Positions 24,290 through 33,842 are shown, counted from the stretch's first letter. The stretch: 52,608 nucleotides of DNA from Clostridia bacterium (GCA_017453365.1 JAFTKH010000007.1:1-52608); one strand, 5' to 3'. Translations and numbers: made by a program. Notes: a model not told the origin generated them from the sequence alone.

Positions 24290-24455
24290 CCTCGTACGAA
24301 GTATAAATCCTACATTCCGAGCGGCAGAGAGGACTATCGGTGCCGCTCGGCACGAACGCGGGGAGTCTGATGGGAGCAGAGCATGGCGCCGCCATACCCC
24401 ACAATGATTATCCATTCTTCATTACTTATCACTCACCATTCCCCATTAGGTCTCG
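24290..24455. other. Intergenic region with hairpin and CATT-rich tract
   Basis: Hairpin CCGAGCGGC (about 24317-24325) / GCCGCTCGG (about 24341-24349), and a low-complexity ATTATCCATT-CTTCATTA-type tract (about 24408-24450) similar in style to that at 33045-33125. No coding frame is supported. Confidence 0.45.
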
Positions 24456-26381
24456 CTACAGAGCGAGCTCATATAGCTCGAGAAGCTCCTCCTCTATTTT
24501 TCCTTTTTCCTCTTCAATTTCGGCGGCCCTTACGTAATCCGTAGCCGCCTCGCCGAAGAGCTCGCTCTCAAGCTCCTCCAGCTTACCCTCGAGCTCCGCA
24601 ATTCTCTTCATCGCCCGCTCGAGCCGCCGCTCCTCGCCGCGCCGCTCGGCGTTCCTCTTCTTTTGCTCCTCGTAGCTCTGCCTGCCGACGGCGGGCTTTC
24701 TTTCCTCGGGGGTTGCCTCTCCCCTTATCCTCTCGCGCAGGCGCATATATACCTCGAAGGCGTCATCGTATTCCTCAAGCCTGTAATCGAGCATACCGCG
24801 CTCGCTCTCCTTCGAGAGCTCGATAATTCGCGTAGCTATCCTATTTATAAAATACCTGTCGTGCGATACCGCGATAATAGTCCCGGGGAAGGCTGTGAGC
24901 GCGTTCTCGAGTGCCTCGCACGACCCAATGTCGAGGTGGTTCGTCGGCTCGTCCATAATAAGGAGATTTACCTTCTTTAAAATCAGCTTTGAGAGCGTGA
25001 GCCTTGCGCGCTCGCCACCCGAGAGGGTGGATATCCTCTTGTCGATATCGTCTGCACCGAAAAGAAAGAGTGCGAGCGTCGAGCGGAGCTCGAGGTCGGT
25101 CTTGTCCGGGTATTCGGAGCGCATCTCCTCGAATACTGTGTTGCTCTCTGTGAGACCTCTGTTCTCCTGGTCGTAGTAGCCTATCTTTATGTTGTATCCG
25201 AGCAATAGAGAGCCCTCGGTGGGCAAAAGGCGCGAGTTCATAAGCTTCATAAGCGTCGACTTTCCCGAGCCGTTTGGGCCGAGGAACATCACGCGCTCGC
25301 CGCGCTTTATAAGAAAGGAAAGGTTTTTGATAAGAGGCTCTCCGCCGTAGGAGAAGGAGAGCGACCTTGCTTCCATAACGTCCCCCGCGCTCTCACTCTC
25401 TGCGGAGAAGCTCATCCGTATCGTTCGCCCCTCCCTCGGTGCGAGCTCGATTTTTTCCATCCTCGCGAGCTGCTTTTCCTTCGAGCGTATCGTGACGAAA
25501 TTGTGCTCCCTGCCGCACCGCCTCTGAAACTCTATGTTCGCCTGTATTTTCGCTATCTCCTTCTGCTGCTCGCGGTATCTGTGCTCGAGCGACGCCGCCT
25601 CCTTCGCCTGCGCCTCGCGGCATGCGGAGTATGAGCCCGGCCATAGCCGCGCCGTCCCGTTCATAAGCCAGAGCGTCTTGTCCGTAGTCCTGTCGAGAAA
25701 ATATCTGTCGTGCGAGATTATGAGCACCGTCTTCCTGTAGGTCGAAAGATACCCCTCGAGCCACGCGAGCGCGTCAATGTCGAGGTGGTTCGTCGGCTCG
25801 TCGAGCATAAGAATGTCGGGCTCCGTCGCGAGCAGACGCGCCAGGGCGAGTCGGGTGTACTGCCCGCCCGAGAGGGTTGATATTCTCCTCTCTGTCATCT
25901 CCTCGGAAAAACCGAGGCGCAGAAGCATACCGCGGCACCGCGACCGAAATTCAAGGCCGCCCTCGCGCTCGAGCCGCGCCGTTTCACCGCGGAGCCGCTC
26001 CGTGAGCGAGTTTATTCTCTCCGTGTCCGAGGTCTCGGCCGCACGGGCGAGCTCCGCCTCCGTCGCGGATATCCTTTCCTCGAGTGCGAGGAGCTCCGCG
26101 TGTGCGGTGTACATGTATTCAAGGCAGGTGAGCTCCGAGGGGAGCTTTGTGTGGTCGGGATTTTGCTCGAGTATGCCTACGGTGTGCCCCTTTTGAATAT
26201 ATACAGCGCCCGAGTCGGGCGTGTATTCGCCCGAAATAACGCGAAAAAGCGACGTCTTTCCGACGCCGTTGACTCCGATTATTCCAATCCTGTCCCCGTC
26301 GTTCGCCGCGAAGGTGACGTCCTTGAGAACCGACTCGGCTCCGAAGGAGAGGGAAATATCCTGTGTTGAAATAGCTATCAT
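24456..26381 (-). CDS. ABC-F family ATP-binding protein
   Basis: 641 aa soluble protein with two ABC ATPase domains and no membrane segment; ABC-F proteins act on the ribosome, rescuing stalled translation or protecting it from antibiotics. First domain: GVNGVGKTS Walker A (about 37-45), LSGGQ, ILMLDEPTNHLD. Second domain: GPNGSGKST, LSGGERARL, LLIMDEPTNHLD. Between them is the linker, about 80 residues of basic helix (HRYREQQKEIAKIQANIEFQ). The C-terminus (about 550-641) is a charged coiled coil as in Uup/YdiF. Nothing points to antibiotic resistance specifically; housekeeping (YdiF/Uup-like) is more likely. Confidence 0.9.
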   Translation of the reverse strand: MIAISTQDISLSFGAESVLKDVTFAANDGDRIGIIGVNGVGKTSLFRVISGEYTPDSGAVYIQKGHTVGILEQNPDHTKLPSELTCLEYMYTAHAELLALEERISATEAELARAAETSDTERINSLTERLRGETARLEREGGLEFRSRCRGMLLRLGFSEEMTERRISTLSGGQYTRLALARLLATEPDILMLDEPTNHLDIDALAWLEGYLSTYRKTVLIISHDRYFLDRTTDKTLWLMNGTARLWPGSYSACREAQAKEAASLEHRYREQQKEIAKIQANIEFQRRCGREHNFVTIRSKEKQLARMEKIELAPREGRTIRMSFSAESESAGDVMEARSLSFSYGGEPLIKNLSFLIKRGERVMFLGPNGSGKSTLMKLMNSRLLPTEGSLLLGYNIKIGYYDQENRGLTESNTVFEEMRSEYPDKTDLELRSTLALFLFGADDIDKRISTLSGGERARLTLSKLILKKVNLLIMDEPTNHLDIGSCEALENALTAFPGTIIAVSHDRYFINRIATRIIELSKESERGMLDYRLEEYDDAFEVYMRLRERIRGEATPEERKPAVGRQSYEEQKKRNAERRGEERRLERAMKRIAELEGKLEELESELFGEAATDYVRAAEIEEEKGKIEEELLELYELAL

Positions 26382-26412
26382 AGAAAATTACCTTGTATAT
26401 ATTTATGAGGTT

Positions 26413-26441
26413 ATTTTAACATCTATTTGCGGATATGTCAA
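26413..26441 (-). promoter_or_regulatory. Sigma-A promoter of the ABC-F gene
   Basis: On the minus strand: TTGACA (26441-26436), 17 bases, TAAAAT (26418-26413), near-consensus, about 30 bases before the start codon. Confidence 0.85.
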
Positions 26442-26460
26442 GCGATTAAAATGAATAAAA

Positions 26461-26474
26461 TGCATATTTATGCA
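26461..26474. promoter_or_regulatory. Palindromic ARG-box-like site (distal)
   Basis: TGCATATTTATGCA, a near-perfect 14-base palindrome that fits the shape of ArgR/AhrC operators (TGAAT, A/T centre, ATTCA) with substitutions. A related TGTGCATATTGCACA lies at 26600-26614. Confidence 0.45.
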
Positions 26475-26639
26475 CAAAAAATGCAAAGATGCAGCTAAAA
26501 CGGCTTTAAATCCGCCGTCACGTACGCTAAATAAATATGCTTTAAAATAAGAAAAGATTATTTTAAAAAAGATGAAAAATTTATGGAGCAACAAAAAACT
26601 GTGCATATTGCACAAAAAACGCACCGTAAAATCCGTTAA

Positions 26640-26674
26640 TGAATAAAAATGCAATAAAAATGAATTATTTTTCA
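26640..26674. promoter_or_regulatory. Paired ARG boxes upstream of argG
   Basis: TGAATAAAAATGCA (26640-26653) and TGAATTATTTTTCA (26661-26674), each one or two mismatches from the ArgR/AhrC core, centre-to-centre 21 bases (two helical turns), which is the known spacing of tandem ARG boxes bound by an ArgR hexamer. They end nine bases before the -35, fitting arginine-dependent repression. Confidence 0.7.
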
Positions 26675-26682
26675 AAAAAGTG

Positions 26683-26711
26683 TTGACTTTATGCACCGAG
26701 GGGTGTATAAT
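26683..26711 (+). promoter_or_regulatory. Sigma-A promoter of the arg operon
   Basis: TTGACT (26683-26688), 17-base spacer, TATAAT (26706-26711). The spacer contains a short inverted repeat TATGCACC / GGTGTATA. The argG start codon is 31 bases downstream. Confidence 0.9.
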
Positions 26712-26741
26712 TGTGGCACTGATAAAGTTTTGGAGGCAGAA

Positions 26742-27971
26742 ATGGATAAGAAAAGCATAAAGAAGGTTGTCCTCGCTTACTCCGGCGGTCTTGACACCTC
26801 TATCATCATTCCGTGGCTTAAGGAGAATTATAACAACTGTGAGGTTATCGCCGTTTCGGGTAACGTCGGTCAGGCCGACGAGCTCGAGGGCCTTGAGGAG
26901 AAGGCTATAAAGACGGGCGCATCGAAGATTTATATAGAGGACCTTACGGAGGAGTTCGTTGACGATTACGTTATCCCGACTGTGAAGGCCGGAGCACTCT
27001 ACGAGGATTATATGCTCGGCACGTCCTTCGCACGTCCCGTTATTGCGAAGAGAATTGCAGAGATAGCTCTTGCAGAGGGCGCGGACGCCATCTGCCACGG
27101 CTGCACGGGAAAGGGTAACGACCAGGTAAGATTTGAGCTTACCATTAAGGCGTTCGCACCCGATATGCCAATAATCGCCCCCTGGCGTGAGTGGGATATT
27201 AAGTCCCGCGAGGAGGAGATAGATTATGCCGAGGCGCATAACGTTCCTCTTAAGATAAACCGCGAAACCAATTATTCGAAGGATAAGAACCTCTGGCACC
27301 TCTCTCACGAGGGGCTCGACCTTGAGGACGCGGGTAACGAGCCGATGTACGATAAGCCCGGCTTCCTCGAGATGGGCGTATCTCCCATTACGGCGCCCGA
27401 CACTCCCACCTACGTAACCCTTGACTTTGAAAAGGGAGCTCCCGTTGCTATCGACGGTGAGAAAATGAGCGCGAAGGAAATAATCCTTAAGCTCAATAAG
27501 CTCGGCGGCGAGAACGGCATAGGCCTTCTCGATATCGTTGAAAACAGACTTGTAGGTATGAAATGCCGCGGAGTCTACGAGACCCCCGGCGGAGCTATCC
27601 TCTACGCGGCGCATAGTTACCTTGAGACCGTATGCCTCGATAAGATGACTATGCACGAGAAGCAGAAGCTCTCTATCACCTTTGCGGAGCTCGTCTATAA
27701 CGGACAGTGGTTCACACCTCTTCGCGAGGCACTCTCCGCCTTCGTTGATAAGACGCAGGAGCACGTTACGGGTAAGGTAAGATTGAAGCTCTATAAGGGT
27801 AATATCATAAAGGCCGGCGTATGGAGCGACTGGTCGCTCTATTCTGAGGAGATTGCGACCTTCGGTGAGGATAACGTCTATAATCAGGCGGACTCCGCAG
27901 GCTTCATAAACCTCTTCGGCCTCCCCATTAAGGTGCAGGCACAGGTAAGCGCCAAGAACTCAAAAAAGTAA
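26742..27971 (+). CDS. argG: Argininosuccinate synthase
   Basis: Joins citrulline and aspartate using ATP, the penultimate step of arginine synthesis. 409 aa, full length, with the PP-loop AYSGGLDTS at 12-20, the [12 protein letters not shown]-type block (as [15 protein letters not shown]), and the substrate loop [19 protein letters not shown]. The ATG at 26742 has a GGAGG site eight bases upstream; an upstream in-frame ATG lies inside the promoter and is not a start. First gene of the arg cluster, followed by argH after 15 bases. Confidence 0.97.
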   Translation: MDKKSIKKVVLAYSGGLDTSIIIPWLKENYNNCEVIAVSGNVGQADELEGLEEKAIKTGASKIYIEDLTEEFVDDYVIPTVKAGALYEDYMLGTSFARPVIAKRIAEIALAEGADAICHGCTGKGNDQVRFELTIKAFAPDMPIIAPWREWDIKSREEEIDYAEAHNVPLKINRETNYSKDKNLWHLSHEGLDLEDAGNEPMYDKPGFLEMGVSPITAPDTPTYVTLDFEKGAPVAIDGEKMSAKEIILKLNKLGGENGIGLLDIVENRLVGMKCRGVYETPGGAILYAAHSYLETVCLDKMTMHEKQKLSITFAELVYNGQWFTPLREALSAFVDKTQEHVTGKVRLKLYKGNIIKAGVWSDWSLYSEEIATFGEDNVYNQADSAGFINLFGLPIKVQAQVSAKNSKK

Positions 27972-27986
27972 ACGGGCGGTTTTGAT

Positions 27987-29381
27987 ATGAAAAAGATGTG
28001 GGCAGGAAGAACGGACGGCGCACTTGATAAGCTCGCCGACGACTTTAACTCCTCGATACACATAGATAAAAGAATGTATAAGGAAGATATCGCGGGCTCT
28101 ATAGCTCACGCGACTATGCTCTCCGAGTGCGGTGTCATAAGCCACAGCGACGCAGATAAGATAATCTCCGCCCTCGCCGATATATGCGAGGAAATAACGA
28201 GCGGCGAGCTTGAGATTTCTCCCGACGCCGAGGACATACATATGTTCGTCGAGGCCGTCCTCACCGAGCGTATCGGCGACGTCGGAAAGAAGCTGCATAC
28301 CTCGAGAAGCCGAAACGACCAGGTAGCCACCGACACAAGGCTCTATATGAAGAGCCGATGTCAGAGAATTGAGGAGCTTCTCCTCTCTCTTATCGAGTCG
28401 ACGGTCACGGTTGCCGATGAGCATAAGCGGGATATAATGCCGGGTTACACCCATCTGCAAAGGGCACAGCCGATAGTCTTCGCGCATCATCTCCTCGCCT
28501 ATGCCGAGATGTTCAAAAGGGATTTGTCACGGCTCGACGGTGCGGTATCGCGAATGAACGTATCTCCCCTCGGCGCCCTCGCCCTCGCGGGTACGACCTA
28601 TCCTATAGACCGACGACGAAGTGCCGAGCTTTTAGGCTTCTCCGCTCCCGCGGCGAACAGCATAGACGCGGTGTCCGACAGGGATTTCGCAGTCGAGCTG
28701 CTCTCGGTCTTCTCGATAATTATGATGCACCTCTCGAGATTTTCCGAGGAGCTCATACTTTGGTCGAGTTGGGAGTTCTCCTTCATAGAGCTTGACGACG
28801 CCTATACCACGGGCTCGTCGATAATGCCGCAGAAGAAGAACTCGGATATGGCGGAGCTCGCGAGAGGAAAATCGGGCCGTGTGTTTGGCGACCTTATGGC
28901 GACACTCACAATGCTGAAGGGACTGCCCCTCGCGTATAACAAGGATATGCAGGAGGACAAGGAAGCGCTCTTCGACGGCGCAGATACCGTTATCGCCTGC
29001 CTCGAGGTCTTCGCACCTATGGTTCGGACGATGAAGGTGAAGAGCGAGAATATGCTCGCCGCCGCGAAGCGCGGGTTTATAAACGCCACCGACCTCGCAG
29101 ACTATCTGACAAAGCACGGTATGCCCTTCCGCGACGCATACAAAACGGTCGGCAGAATAGTTTCCGACTGTATCTCGGCGGGTAAGACTCTCGACGGGCT
29201 TACCGTCGCCGAATATAAGAAATATTCCGAGCTTATCTCGGACGACGTTTTCGGTGAAATATCTCTTGAGACCTGCGTCGAGAAGAGAATTTCCGAGGGC
29301 TCGACCGGCTACGCCTCGGTTGAAAAACAAATAAAAAGTACGAAAGAGTATCTTGAAGAAAGAAAGGAAAAAATCCAATGA
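27987..29381 (+). CDS. argH: Argininosuccinate lyase
   Basis: Splits argininosuccinate into arginine and fumarate. 464 aa with the superfamily signature GSSIMPQKKNSD at 276-287, TSRSRNDQ at 105-112 and GYTHLQ at 153-158 with the catalytic-region histidine. Length normal. The ribosome-binding site is weak (GGCGG). Its stop overlaps the start of the binding-protein gene by four bases, so the transporter is part of the same operon. Confidence 0.97.
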   Translation: MKKMWAGRTDGALDKLADDFNSSIHIDKRMYKEDIAGSIAHATMLSECGVISHSDADKIISALADICEEITSGELEISPDAEDIHMFVEAVLTERIGDVGKKLHTSRSRNDQVATDTRLYMKSRCQRIEELLLSLIESTVTVADEHKRDIMPGYTHLQRAQPIVFAHHLLAYAEMFKRDLSRLDGAVSRMNVSPLGALALAGTTYPIDRRRSAELLGFSAPAANSIDAVSDRDFAVELLSVFSIIMMHLSRFSEELILWSSWEFSFIELDDAYTTGSSIMPQKKNSDMAELARGKSGRVFGDLMATLTMLKGLPLAYNKDMQEDKEALFDGADTVIACLEVFAPMVRTMKVKSENMLAAAKRGFINATDLADYLTKHGMPFRDAYKTVGRIVSDCISAGKTLDGLTVAEYKKYSELISDDVFGEISLETCVEKRISEGSTGYASVEKQIKSTKEYLEERKEKIQ

Positions 29382-30151
29382 AAAAGTTAATTGCACTCAC
29401 ACTTTGTATTTGCCTTGCACTATGTGCTCTCACCGCCTGCGGCCCGAAGGGTAAGACCCTCGAGGAGGTAAAAGCGGCGGGCGAGCTCGTTATAGCTACC
29501 TCTCCCGATTTCCCTCCCTTTGAAAATCTCGAGGACGGCGAGGTTGTCGGTATCGAGGTTGAAATAATGAAGCTTATTTGCAAAGAGCTTGGCGTTACTA
29601 TGACTCTTAAAGAGATTAAGTTTGATTCTGTCCTCCCCGGCGTTCAGAGCGGTAAGTACGACTGCGGTATGTCCGGTATATCCGTTACTCCCGAGCGTGA
29701 GAAGAACGTTCTCTTCACCGATGCATACTGCCTTGCGGCACAGTGCATAGTAGTAAAGGCTGACAGCGCTATCTCTTCGAAGGCAGACCTTGAGGGTAAG
29801 AAGATATCCGTTCAGAAGGGTACTACCGCAGAGGATTTCTGTATCGATGAGGGCTACGACGTACAGTCCTACGACCAGAACCCCCTTGCGAAGGCGGCTC
29901 TTACCGGCGGAAAGGTTGACGCATGGGTAGTTGACGACCTCACCGCTGCAGATATGTGTGAGGGTGACAGCAGTGTTAAGATTCTTGGCGAGGCTATGAC
30001 CACCGAGCCATATGCATTCGCATTCGCTTTCGGCTCTGAGGACCTCGTTGCGGAAATCAATAAGATTCTCGCTGACCTTATTGCTGACGGAACGATAAAG
30101 GCGCTCTTCGAGGAGTTTGAGGCTCCCTATACGGCTCCTTCCGCCAACTGA
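29378..30151 (+). CDS. Amino-acid ABC transporter substrate-binding lipoprotein
   Basis: 257 aa, family 3 extracellular solute-binding protein. Lipoprotein signal peptide with LTAC lipobox, Cys21 the lipidated residue. The family motif of the N-lobe is present (ELVIATSPDFPPFENLEDGEVVGIEVEI, key residues F44-x2-F47 region and G-x2-V-E). Overlaps argH by four bases, and is followed by permease and ATPase genes. Genomic context inside argGH-argF points to arginine, ornithine or citrulline; this is inference. A leaky terminator lies after this gene, which should give excess binding protein. Confidence 0.85.
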   Translation: MKKLIALTLCICLALCALTACGPKGKTLEEVKAAGELVIATSPDFPPFENLEDGEVVGIEVEIMKLICKELGVTMTLKEIKFDSVLPGVQSGKYDCGMSGISVTPEREKNVLFTDAYCLAAQCIVVKADSAISSKADLEGKKISVQKGTTAEDFCIDEGYDVQSYDQNPLAKAALTGGKVDAWVVDDLTAADMCEGDSSVKILGEAMTTEPYAFAFAFGSEDLVAEINKILADLIADGTIKALFEEFEAPYTAPSAN

Positions 30152-30165
30152 TAATTATTATAAAG

Positions 30166-30202
30166 GCTAGGGGTGCCTTTAAAAAGCACCCCGTAGCTTT
30201 TT
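30166..30202 (+). terminator. Intraoperon terminator/attenuator
   Basis: Stem GCTAGGGGTGC (30166-30176) / GCACCCC-G-TAGC (30186-30197) with a bulged G, loop of nine, then TTTTT. It lies between the binding protein and the permease. Such hairpins are typically partial terminators that lower expression of the membrane components. Confidence 0.75.
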
Positions 30203-30221
30203 GTTTTGAAAGGAACTTTTT

Positions 30222-30905
30222 ATGTCTTGGTTTGACCAGCTCTACTATACCTTCATTGAAAAAGATGGGTATAAGTACATAATCGAAGGCTTTGGAAATA
30301 CGCTTCTCATCACCTTCGGCGCGTTGATAATCGGAGTTATCCTCGGTGTCATTGTCGCCGTCGCAAAATATTATTCCGAGGAAAACCCGAAGCTTAAGAT
30401 AATCAGATGGGTATGCGATACCTACGTTACGGTGATAAGGGGTATTCCCATTACCGTTTTGCTCCTTATATTCTTTTTCGTGATATTTGCCAGTGCGGAC
30501 AACGGCATTCCCGTCGCAATTATAGCCTTCGGTATCAACTCGGGCGCATATATGGCGGAGCTTGTCAGAAGCGGTATTAACGCTATTGATAAGGGACAGA
30601 TGGAAGCGGCCCGCTCGCTCGGCCTTTCGAAATGGCAGGCTATGAGAAACATTATCCTTCCGCAGGCGGTGAAGAATATTCTCCCCGCTATCGGAAACGA
30701 GTGTATCGCACTTTTGAAGGAAACCTCGGTTGCAGGCTACGTTGCCGTCCGCGACCTTACTCTTGCATCGACTCTTATCATAAATAACACCTACGATTTT
30801 GTAAACCCGCTTCTGCTTTCTGCGCTCATATACCTCGCCCTCGTAATAATTATGACAAAGCTTCTCTCTGTCTTTGAAAAGAAGCTGAAAAGGAGTGAAC
30901 GCTGA
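30222..30905 (+). CDS. Amino-acid ABC transporter permease
   Basis: 227 aa inner-membrane permease of the His/Glu/Gln/Arg type. Five hydrophobic segments are visible, first at about 25-50. The cytoplasmic EAA loop that docks the ATPase is [21 protein letters not shown] (described by its EAA-x3-G core, about 133-152). AAAGGA precedes the ATG. It overlaps the ATPase gene by one base. A single permease gene implies a homodimer. Confidence 0.92.
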   Translation: MSWFDQLYYTFIEKDGYKYIIEGFGNTLLITFGALIIGVILGVIVAVAKYYSEENPKLKIIRWVCDTYVTVIRGIPITVLLLIFFFVIFASADNGIPVAIIAFGINSGAYMAELVRSGINAIDKGQMEAARSLGLSKWQAMRNIILPQAVKNILPAIGNECIALLKETSVAGYVAVRDLTLASTLIINNTYDFVNPLLLSALIYLALVIIMTKLLSVFEKKLKRSER

Positions 30906-31810
30906 TGGAAAAGATTATTGAAGTAAAAAATCTGTATAAGAGCTTTGAGAACGTCGAGGTTCTCCGAGGAATAGATATCGATATATACCGCGGCGACGTG
31001 CTCTGCGTTATCGGCGCGTCGGGCTCGGGTAAATCCACCTTCCTGCGTTGCTTGAACCTGCTTGAAAAGGTGGACTCGGGAGAAATTAAGCTCTCGGGCG
31101 AATACCTCTTTAAAAACGAGCATAAAATACTCGAGCCGAAGCTCAAGGCGGCAAAGGCCGCACTTAAAGCGGCGAAAAAGGATAAGAGCACGGCAGCGGA
31201 TAAGCTCCTTTTGCTCGAGGACGATTACAGAGAGCTTAAGGAGGAGTACGACGCACTCTATACGGAGGAGCGCGATATAGCGAAATACATCGGGAAGAAT
31301 ATAGACCTTCTTCGACAGAAAATGGGAATGGTGTTCCAGCAGTTTAACCTCTTTCCCCACCTTACGATTCTTCGTAATCTGACCCTCGCGCCCACGATGC
31401 TGAAGCTCGCCACCCCCGAGGAGGCAAACGAGCGGGCGCTCGCACTGCTTGAGAGAGTCGGCCTTCGCGATAGGGCGAACGATTACCCGAACCAGCTCTC
31501 GGGCGGACAGAAGCAGAGAGTCGCTATAGTGAGAGCGCTTTGTATGAACCCCGAGGTAATGCTCTTTGACGAGCCGACCTCGGCTCTCGACCCCGAAATG
31601 GTCGGCGAGGTTCTCGACGTTATGAAGGAGCTCGCAGGCGAGGGGATGACTATGATAGTCGTAACCCACGAAATGGGCTTTGCCCGCGAGGTTGCCAACC
31701 GGGTGATATTCCTCGACGACGGTGTAATAGCCGAGGAGGGGAGCCCCGAGGAGCTCTTCGACAATCCGAAGTCGGAGAGGCTTAAGAGCTTCTTGTCGAA
31801 GGTGCTCTGA
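30905..31810 (+). CDS. Amino-acid ABC transporter ATPase with coiled-coil insert
   Basis: 301 aa; relatives are about 240-250. Walker [10 protein letters not shown] (37-45), Q-loop glutamine at 145 (MVFQQF), LSGGQ 198-202, Walker B VMLFDEP (218-224), H-loop VTHEMGF. Between Walker A and the Q-loop is an added, highly charged helical segment (about 68-133, rich in Lys, Ala and Glu) that looks like a coiled-coil hairpin. The rest is standard for the polar amino-acid family, so the ATPase is probably active. The insert faces the region that meets the permease. Confidence 0.92.
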   Translation: MEKIIEVKNLYKSFENVEVLRGIDIDIYRGDVLCVIGASGSGKSTFLRCLNLLEKVDSGEIKLSGEYLFKNEHKILEPKLKAAKAALKAAKKDKSTAADKLLLLEDDYRELKEEYDALYTEERDIAKYIGKNIDLLRQKMGMVFQQFNLFPHLTILRNLTLAPTMLKLATPEEANERALALLERVGLRDRANDYPNQLSGGQKQRVAIVRALCMNPEVMLFDEPTSALDPEMVGEVLDVMKELAGEGMTMIVVTHEMGFAREVANRVIFLDDGVIAEEGSPEELFDNPKSERLKSFLSKVL

Positions 31811-31849
31811 TGCCACCCGTGTCACATTTTTTATAAATTTGGAGTAGTT

Positions 31850-32839
31850 ATGATAAATTTAAAGGGAAGAGACCTTTTGAAGCTCCTCGATTATACCCCC
31901 GAGGAGATAGAATATCTTGTTGGTTTAGCAGCGGAGCTTAAGGAAAAAAAGAAAAAGGGAATCCCTCACAGGCTCTGCGAGGGGAAAAACATAGTCCTTC
32001 TTTTTGAGAAGGACAGCACGCGCACCCGCTGTGCCTTCGAGGTTGCGGCGGCGGACCTCGGTATGTCGTCTACCTATCTTGGTCCCACGGGCTCGCAGAT
32101 GGGTAAGAAGGAGAGCATCGCCGATACCGCAAGGGTGCTTGCCTCTATGTACGACGGAATTGAGTATCGCGGCTTCGGCCAGTCGATAGTCGAGGAGCTC
32201 GCCGAGTATTCGAAGGTACCCGTATGGAACGGACTTACGAACGAGTTCCACCCGACGCAGATACTTGCCGACCTTCTGACTGTTAAGGAGCATTTCGGCC
32301 GTCTTCGCGGAATAAATTTCGTTTATATGGGCGACGCGAGATACAATATGGGTAATTCTCTAATGGTGGGCTGTGCGAAAATGGGCCTTAATTTCACCGC
32401 CTGTGCACCCGAGAAATATTTCCCGAGCGCGGAGCTTATAGCCGAGTGTGAGAAGCTCGCGGCGGCGAGCGGCGCCACCTTGAAATTCGAGACCGACCCG
32501 AAGAAGGCCACGAGCGGTGCGGACGTGATTTGCACCGACGTCTGGGTATCTATGGGCGAGCCTGCGGAGGTATGGGAGGAGCGCATACGCGAGCTCACGC
32601 CCTATAAGGTGACTGCGGAGATAATGAGGAACGCAGGAGAGGGAGCTGTATTTATGCACTGTCTTCCTTCGTTCCACGACCTCGGCACCGTAATAGGGAG
32701 AGAGATAGGCGAGAAATTCGGCGTCACCGAAATGGAGGTCACGAACGAGGTCTTCGAGAGCGAGCAGTCGCTGGTATTTGAAGAGGCGGAGAATAGGATG
32801 CATACTATTAAGGCTGTCTTACTTGCCTCTCTCGCATAA
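31850..32839 (+). CDS. argF: Ornithine carbamoyltransferase
   Basis: Makes citrulline from ornithine and carbamoyl phosphate. 329 aa: carbamoyl-phosphate loop STRTR at 56-60, FHPTQ at 133-137, ornithine loop WVSMGE at 232-237 and HCLP at 270-273, all intact. Start ATG has TTTGGAG upstream. It follows the transporter genes on the same strand, closing the arg cluster. A catabolic (arcB) role is possible, but argGH next door favours biosynthesis. Confidence 0.95.
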   Translation: MINLKGRDLLKLLDYTPEEIEYLVGLAAELKEKKKKGIPHRLCEGKNIVLLFEKDSTRTRCAFEVAAADLGMSSTYLGPTGSQMGKKESIADTARVLASMYDGIEYRGFGQSIVEELAEYSKVPVWNGLTNEFHPTQILADLLTVKEHFGRLRGINFVYMGDARYNMGNSLMVGCAKMGLNFTACAPEKYFPSAELIAECEKLAAASGATLKFETDPKKATSGADVICTDVWVSMGEPAEVWEERIRELTPYKVTAEIMRNAGEGAVFMHCLPSFHDLGTVIGREIGEKFGVTEMEVTNEVFESEQSLVFEEAENRMHTIKAVLLASLA

Positions 32840-33152
32840 ATTCCGCAATACTTCGTTGTCGGTCGACTCGGCGAACACACCGTCGTCCGCCTCGCTTCCT
32901 TACGCCTCGTCTTGCGATATTTCTGCCGAGAGAGGTTTGGATAAATCCCCACTTTTTCTCAAAGATGTGCGGTATAATTTCTGCCTAATCAGGGGCATAA
33001 ATCCTCGATTACTGCGTTAAAGCTTCGACTCAGTCATATCGCTTGAAATTACATTCATTATTCATTAGTTTGGCAACGCCAAACTGTCTATATTATTCAT
33101 TATTAATTCTTCATTATTCATTAATAAAAAAAGCCCCTCTCGGGGCTTTTTT
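32840..33152. other. Repeat-like intergenic region after argF
   Basis: 313 bases with no gene. It includes a 15-base inverted repeat that is about 11/15 identical (near 32912-32926 and 33031-33045, with the shared core GCGATAT/ATATCGC), a hairpin AGTTTGGC (33067-33074) / GCCAAACT (33078-33085), and CATTATT-type low-complexity tracts (33050-33125). It resembles a degenerate small mobile element or repeat. Confidence 0.45.
33126..33152. terminator. Bidirectional intrinsic terminator
   Basis: AAAAAAAGCCCC / TCTC / GGGGCTTTTTT (33126-33152). It serves the convergent LysM-CAP gene (-), whose stop abuts it, and probably argF transcripts (+). Confidence 0.9.
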
Positions 33153-33770
33153 CTATCCTATAAACATCTGCGTCCAATAGTTCCCTTCGGCGACGTACCC
33201 GACGCCGATTTCGGTGAAGGACGAATTAAGTATATTCGCTCGGTGACCCGAGGAGTTCATCCAGCCGCTGACAACTGCGGCAGGTGTAGTCTGCCCCTTC
33301 GCAATATTTTCTCCGGCTGTTCTGTATGTAATGCCGAAGCTCTTCATCATCTGGAAGGGCGAGCCGTAGGTCGGGCTGGTGTGCGAGAAATACCCGTTCT
33401 GCTTCATATCGAGGGACTTGTATCTCGCCACACGCGAGAGCTGCCAGTTGTGCGAGAGGGGCGAAAGCCCTCGCTTCGTGCGCTCTACGTTGACGAGTCT
33501 TACGACCTCGCTCTCGTAATCGGATACGGCAGAGGCAAGCGTGGGAATAGTCAGCACCTGCCCGGGGTATATAAGGTCGGGGTTTTTAATATGCGGATTT
33601 GCACTCTTTATCTCCGAGAGTCCAACCTCGTATTTCACCGCTATTTTCCACATTGTGTCACCGCGCACGACGGTATGCGACGTGCCTGACGATGCATGTA
33701 CGGATAGGGTCGGTACTAGTAATGACGACAATAAAACTATACATAATGTCAGTGTAATAAGCTTTTTCAT
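33153..33770 (-). CDS. LysM-CAP (SCP/YkwD) secreted protein, SafA-like
   Basis: 205 aa exported protein: signal peptide (1-26, ending VHA), one LysM peptidoglycan-binding domain (about 32-77, HTVVRGDTMWKIAVKYEVGLSEIKSANPHI... ending LTIP; N and P residues typical), and a CAP domain (about 86-205) with HTSPTYGSPFQMMKSFGI and AGENIAKG plus GWMNSSGHRANIL. Such proteins are found in spore-forming and other Firmicutes as cell-wall or spore-coat associated factors. GGAGG precedes the start. It has its own promoter and terminator. Confidence 0.85.
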   Translation of the reverse strand: MKKLITLTLCIVLLSSLLVPTLSVHASSGTSHTVVRGDTMWKIAVKYEVGLSEIKSANPHIKNPDLIYPGQVLTIPTLASAVSDYESEVVRLVNVERTKRGLSPLSHNWQLSRVARYKSLDMKQNGYFSHTSPTYGSPFQMMKSFGITYRTAGENIAKGQTTPAAVVSGWMNSSGHRANILNSSFTEIGVGYVAEGNYWTQMFIG

Positions 33771-33813
33771 TCTGAATACCTCCTATGTTAATAGTGACGA
33801 AAACGCCATATCT

Positions 33814-33842
33814 ATTATATCATAAGGAGTCCCCGCGGTCAA
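33814..33842 (-). promoter_or_regulatory. Sigma-A promoter of the LysM-CAP gene
   Basis: On the minus strand: TTGACC (33842-33837), 17 bases, TATAAT (33819-33814), about 43 bases before the start codon. Confidence 0.85.

Larger units (their letters stand above)
26382..26741. other. Divergent control region between ABC-F and argG
   Basis: 360 bases, very AT-rich, without genes. It holds the minus-strand ABC-F promoter, several palindromic TGCA-type sites, a pair of ARG-box-like sites and the argG promoter (each listed). Confidence 0.8.

Noticed and set aside
26691-26741. ATG at 26691 as the start of argG
   Set aside because: It lies in the spacer of the argG promoter, before the likely transcription start.
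26403-27764. 453-aa antisense frame over argG
   Set aside because: Overlaps the full argG gene and its promoter; no recognisable domain.
33045-33125. CRISPR array from CATTATT-type repeats
   Set aside because: The units are short, low-complexity and have no unique spacers, and no cas gene is near.
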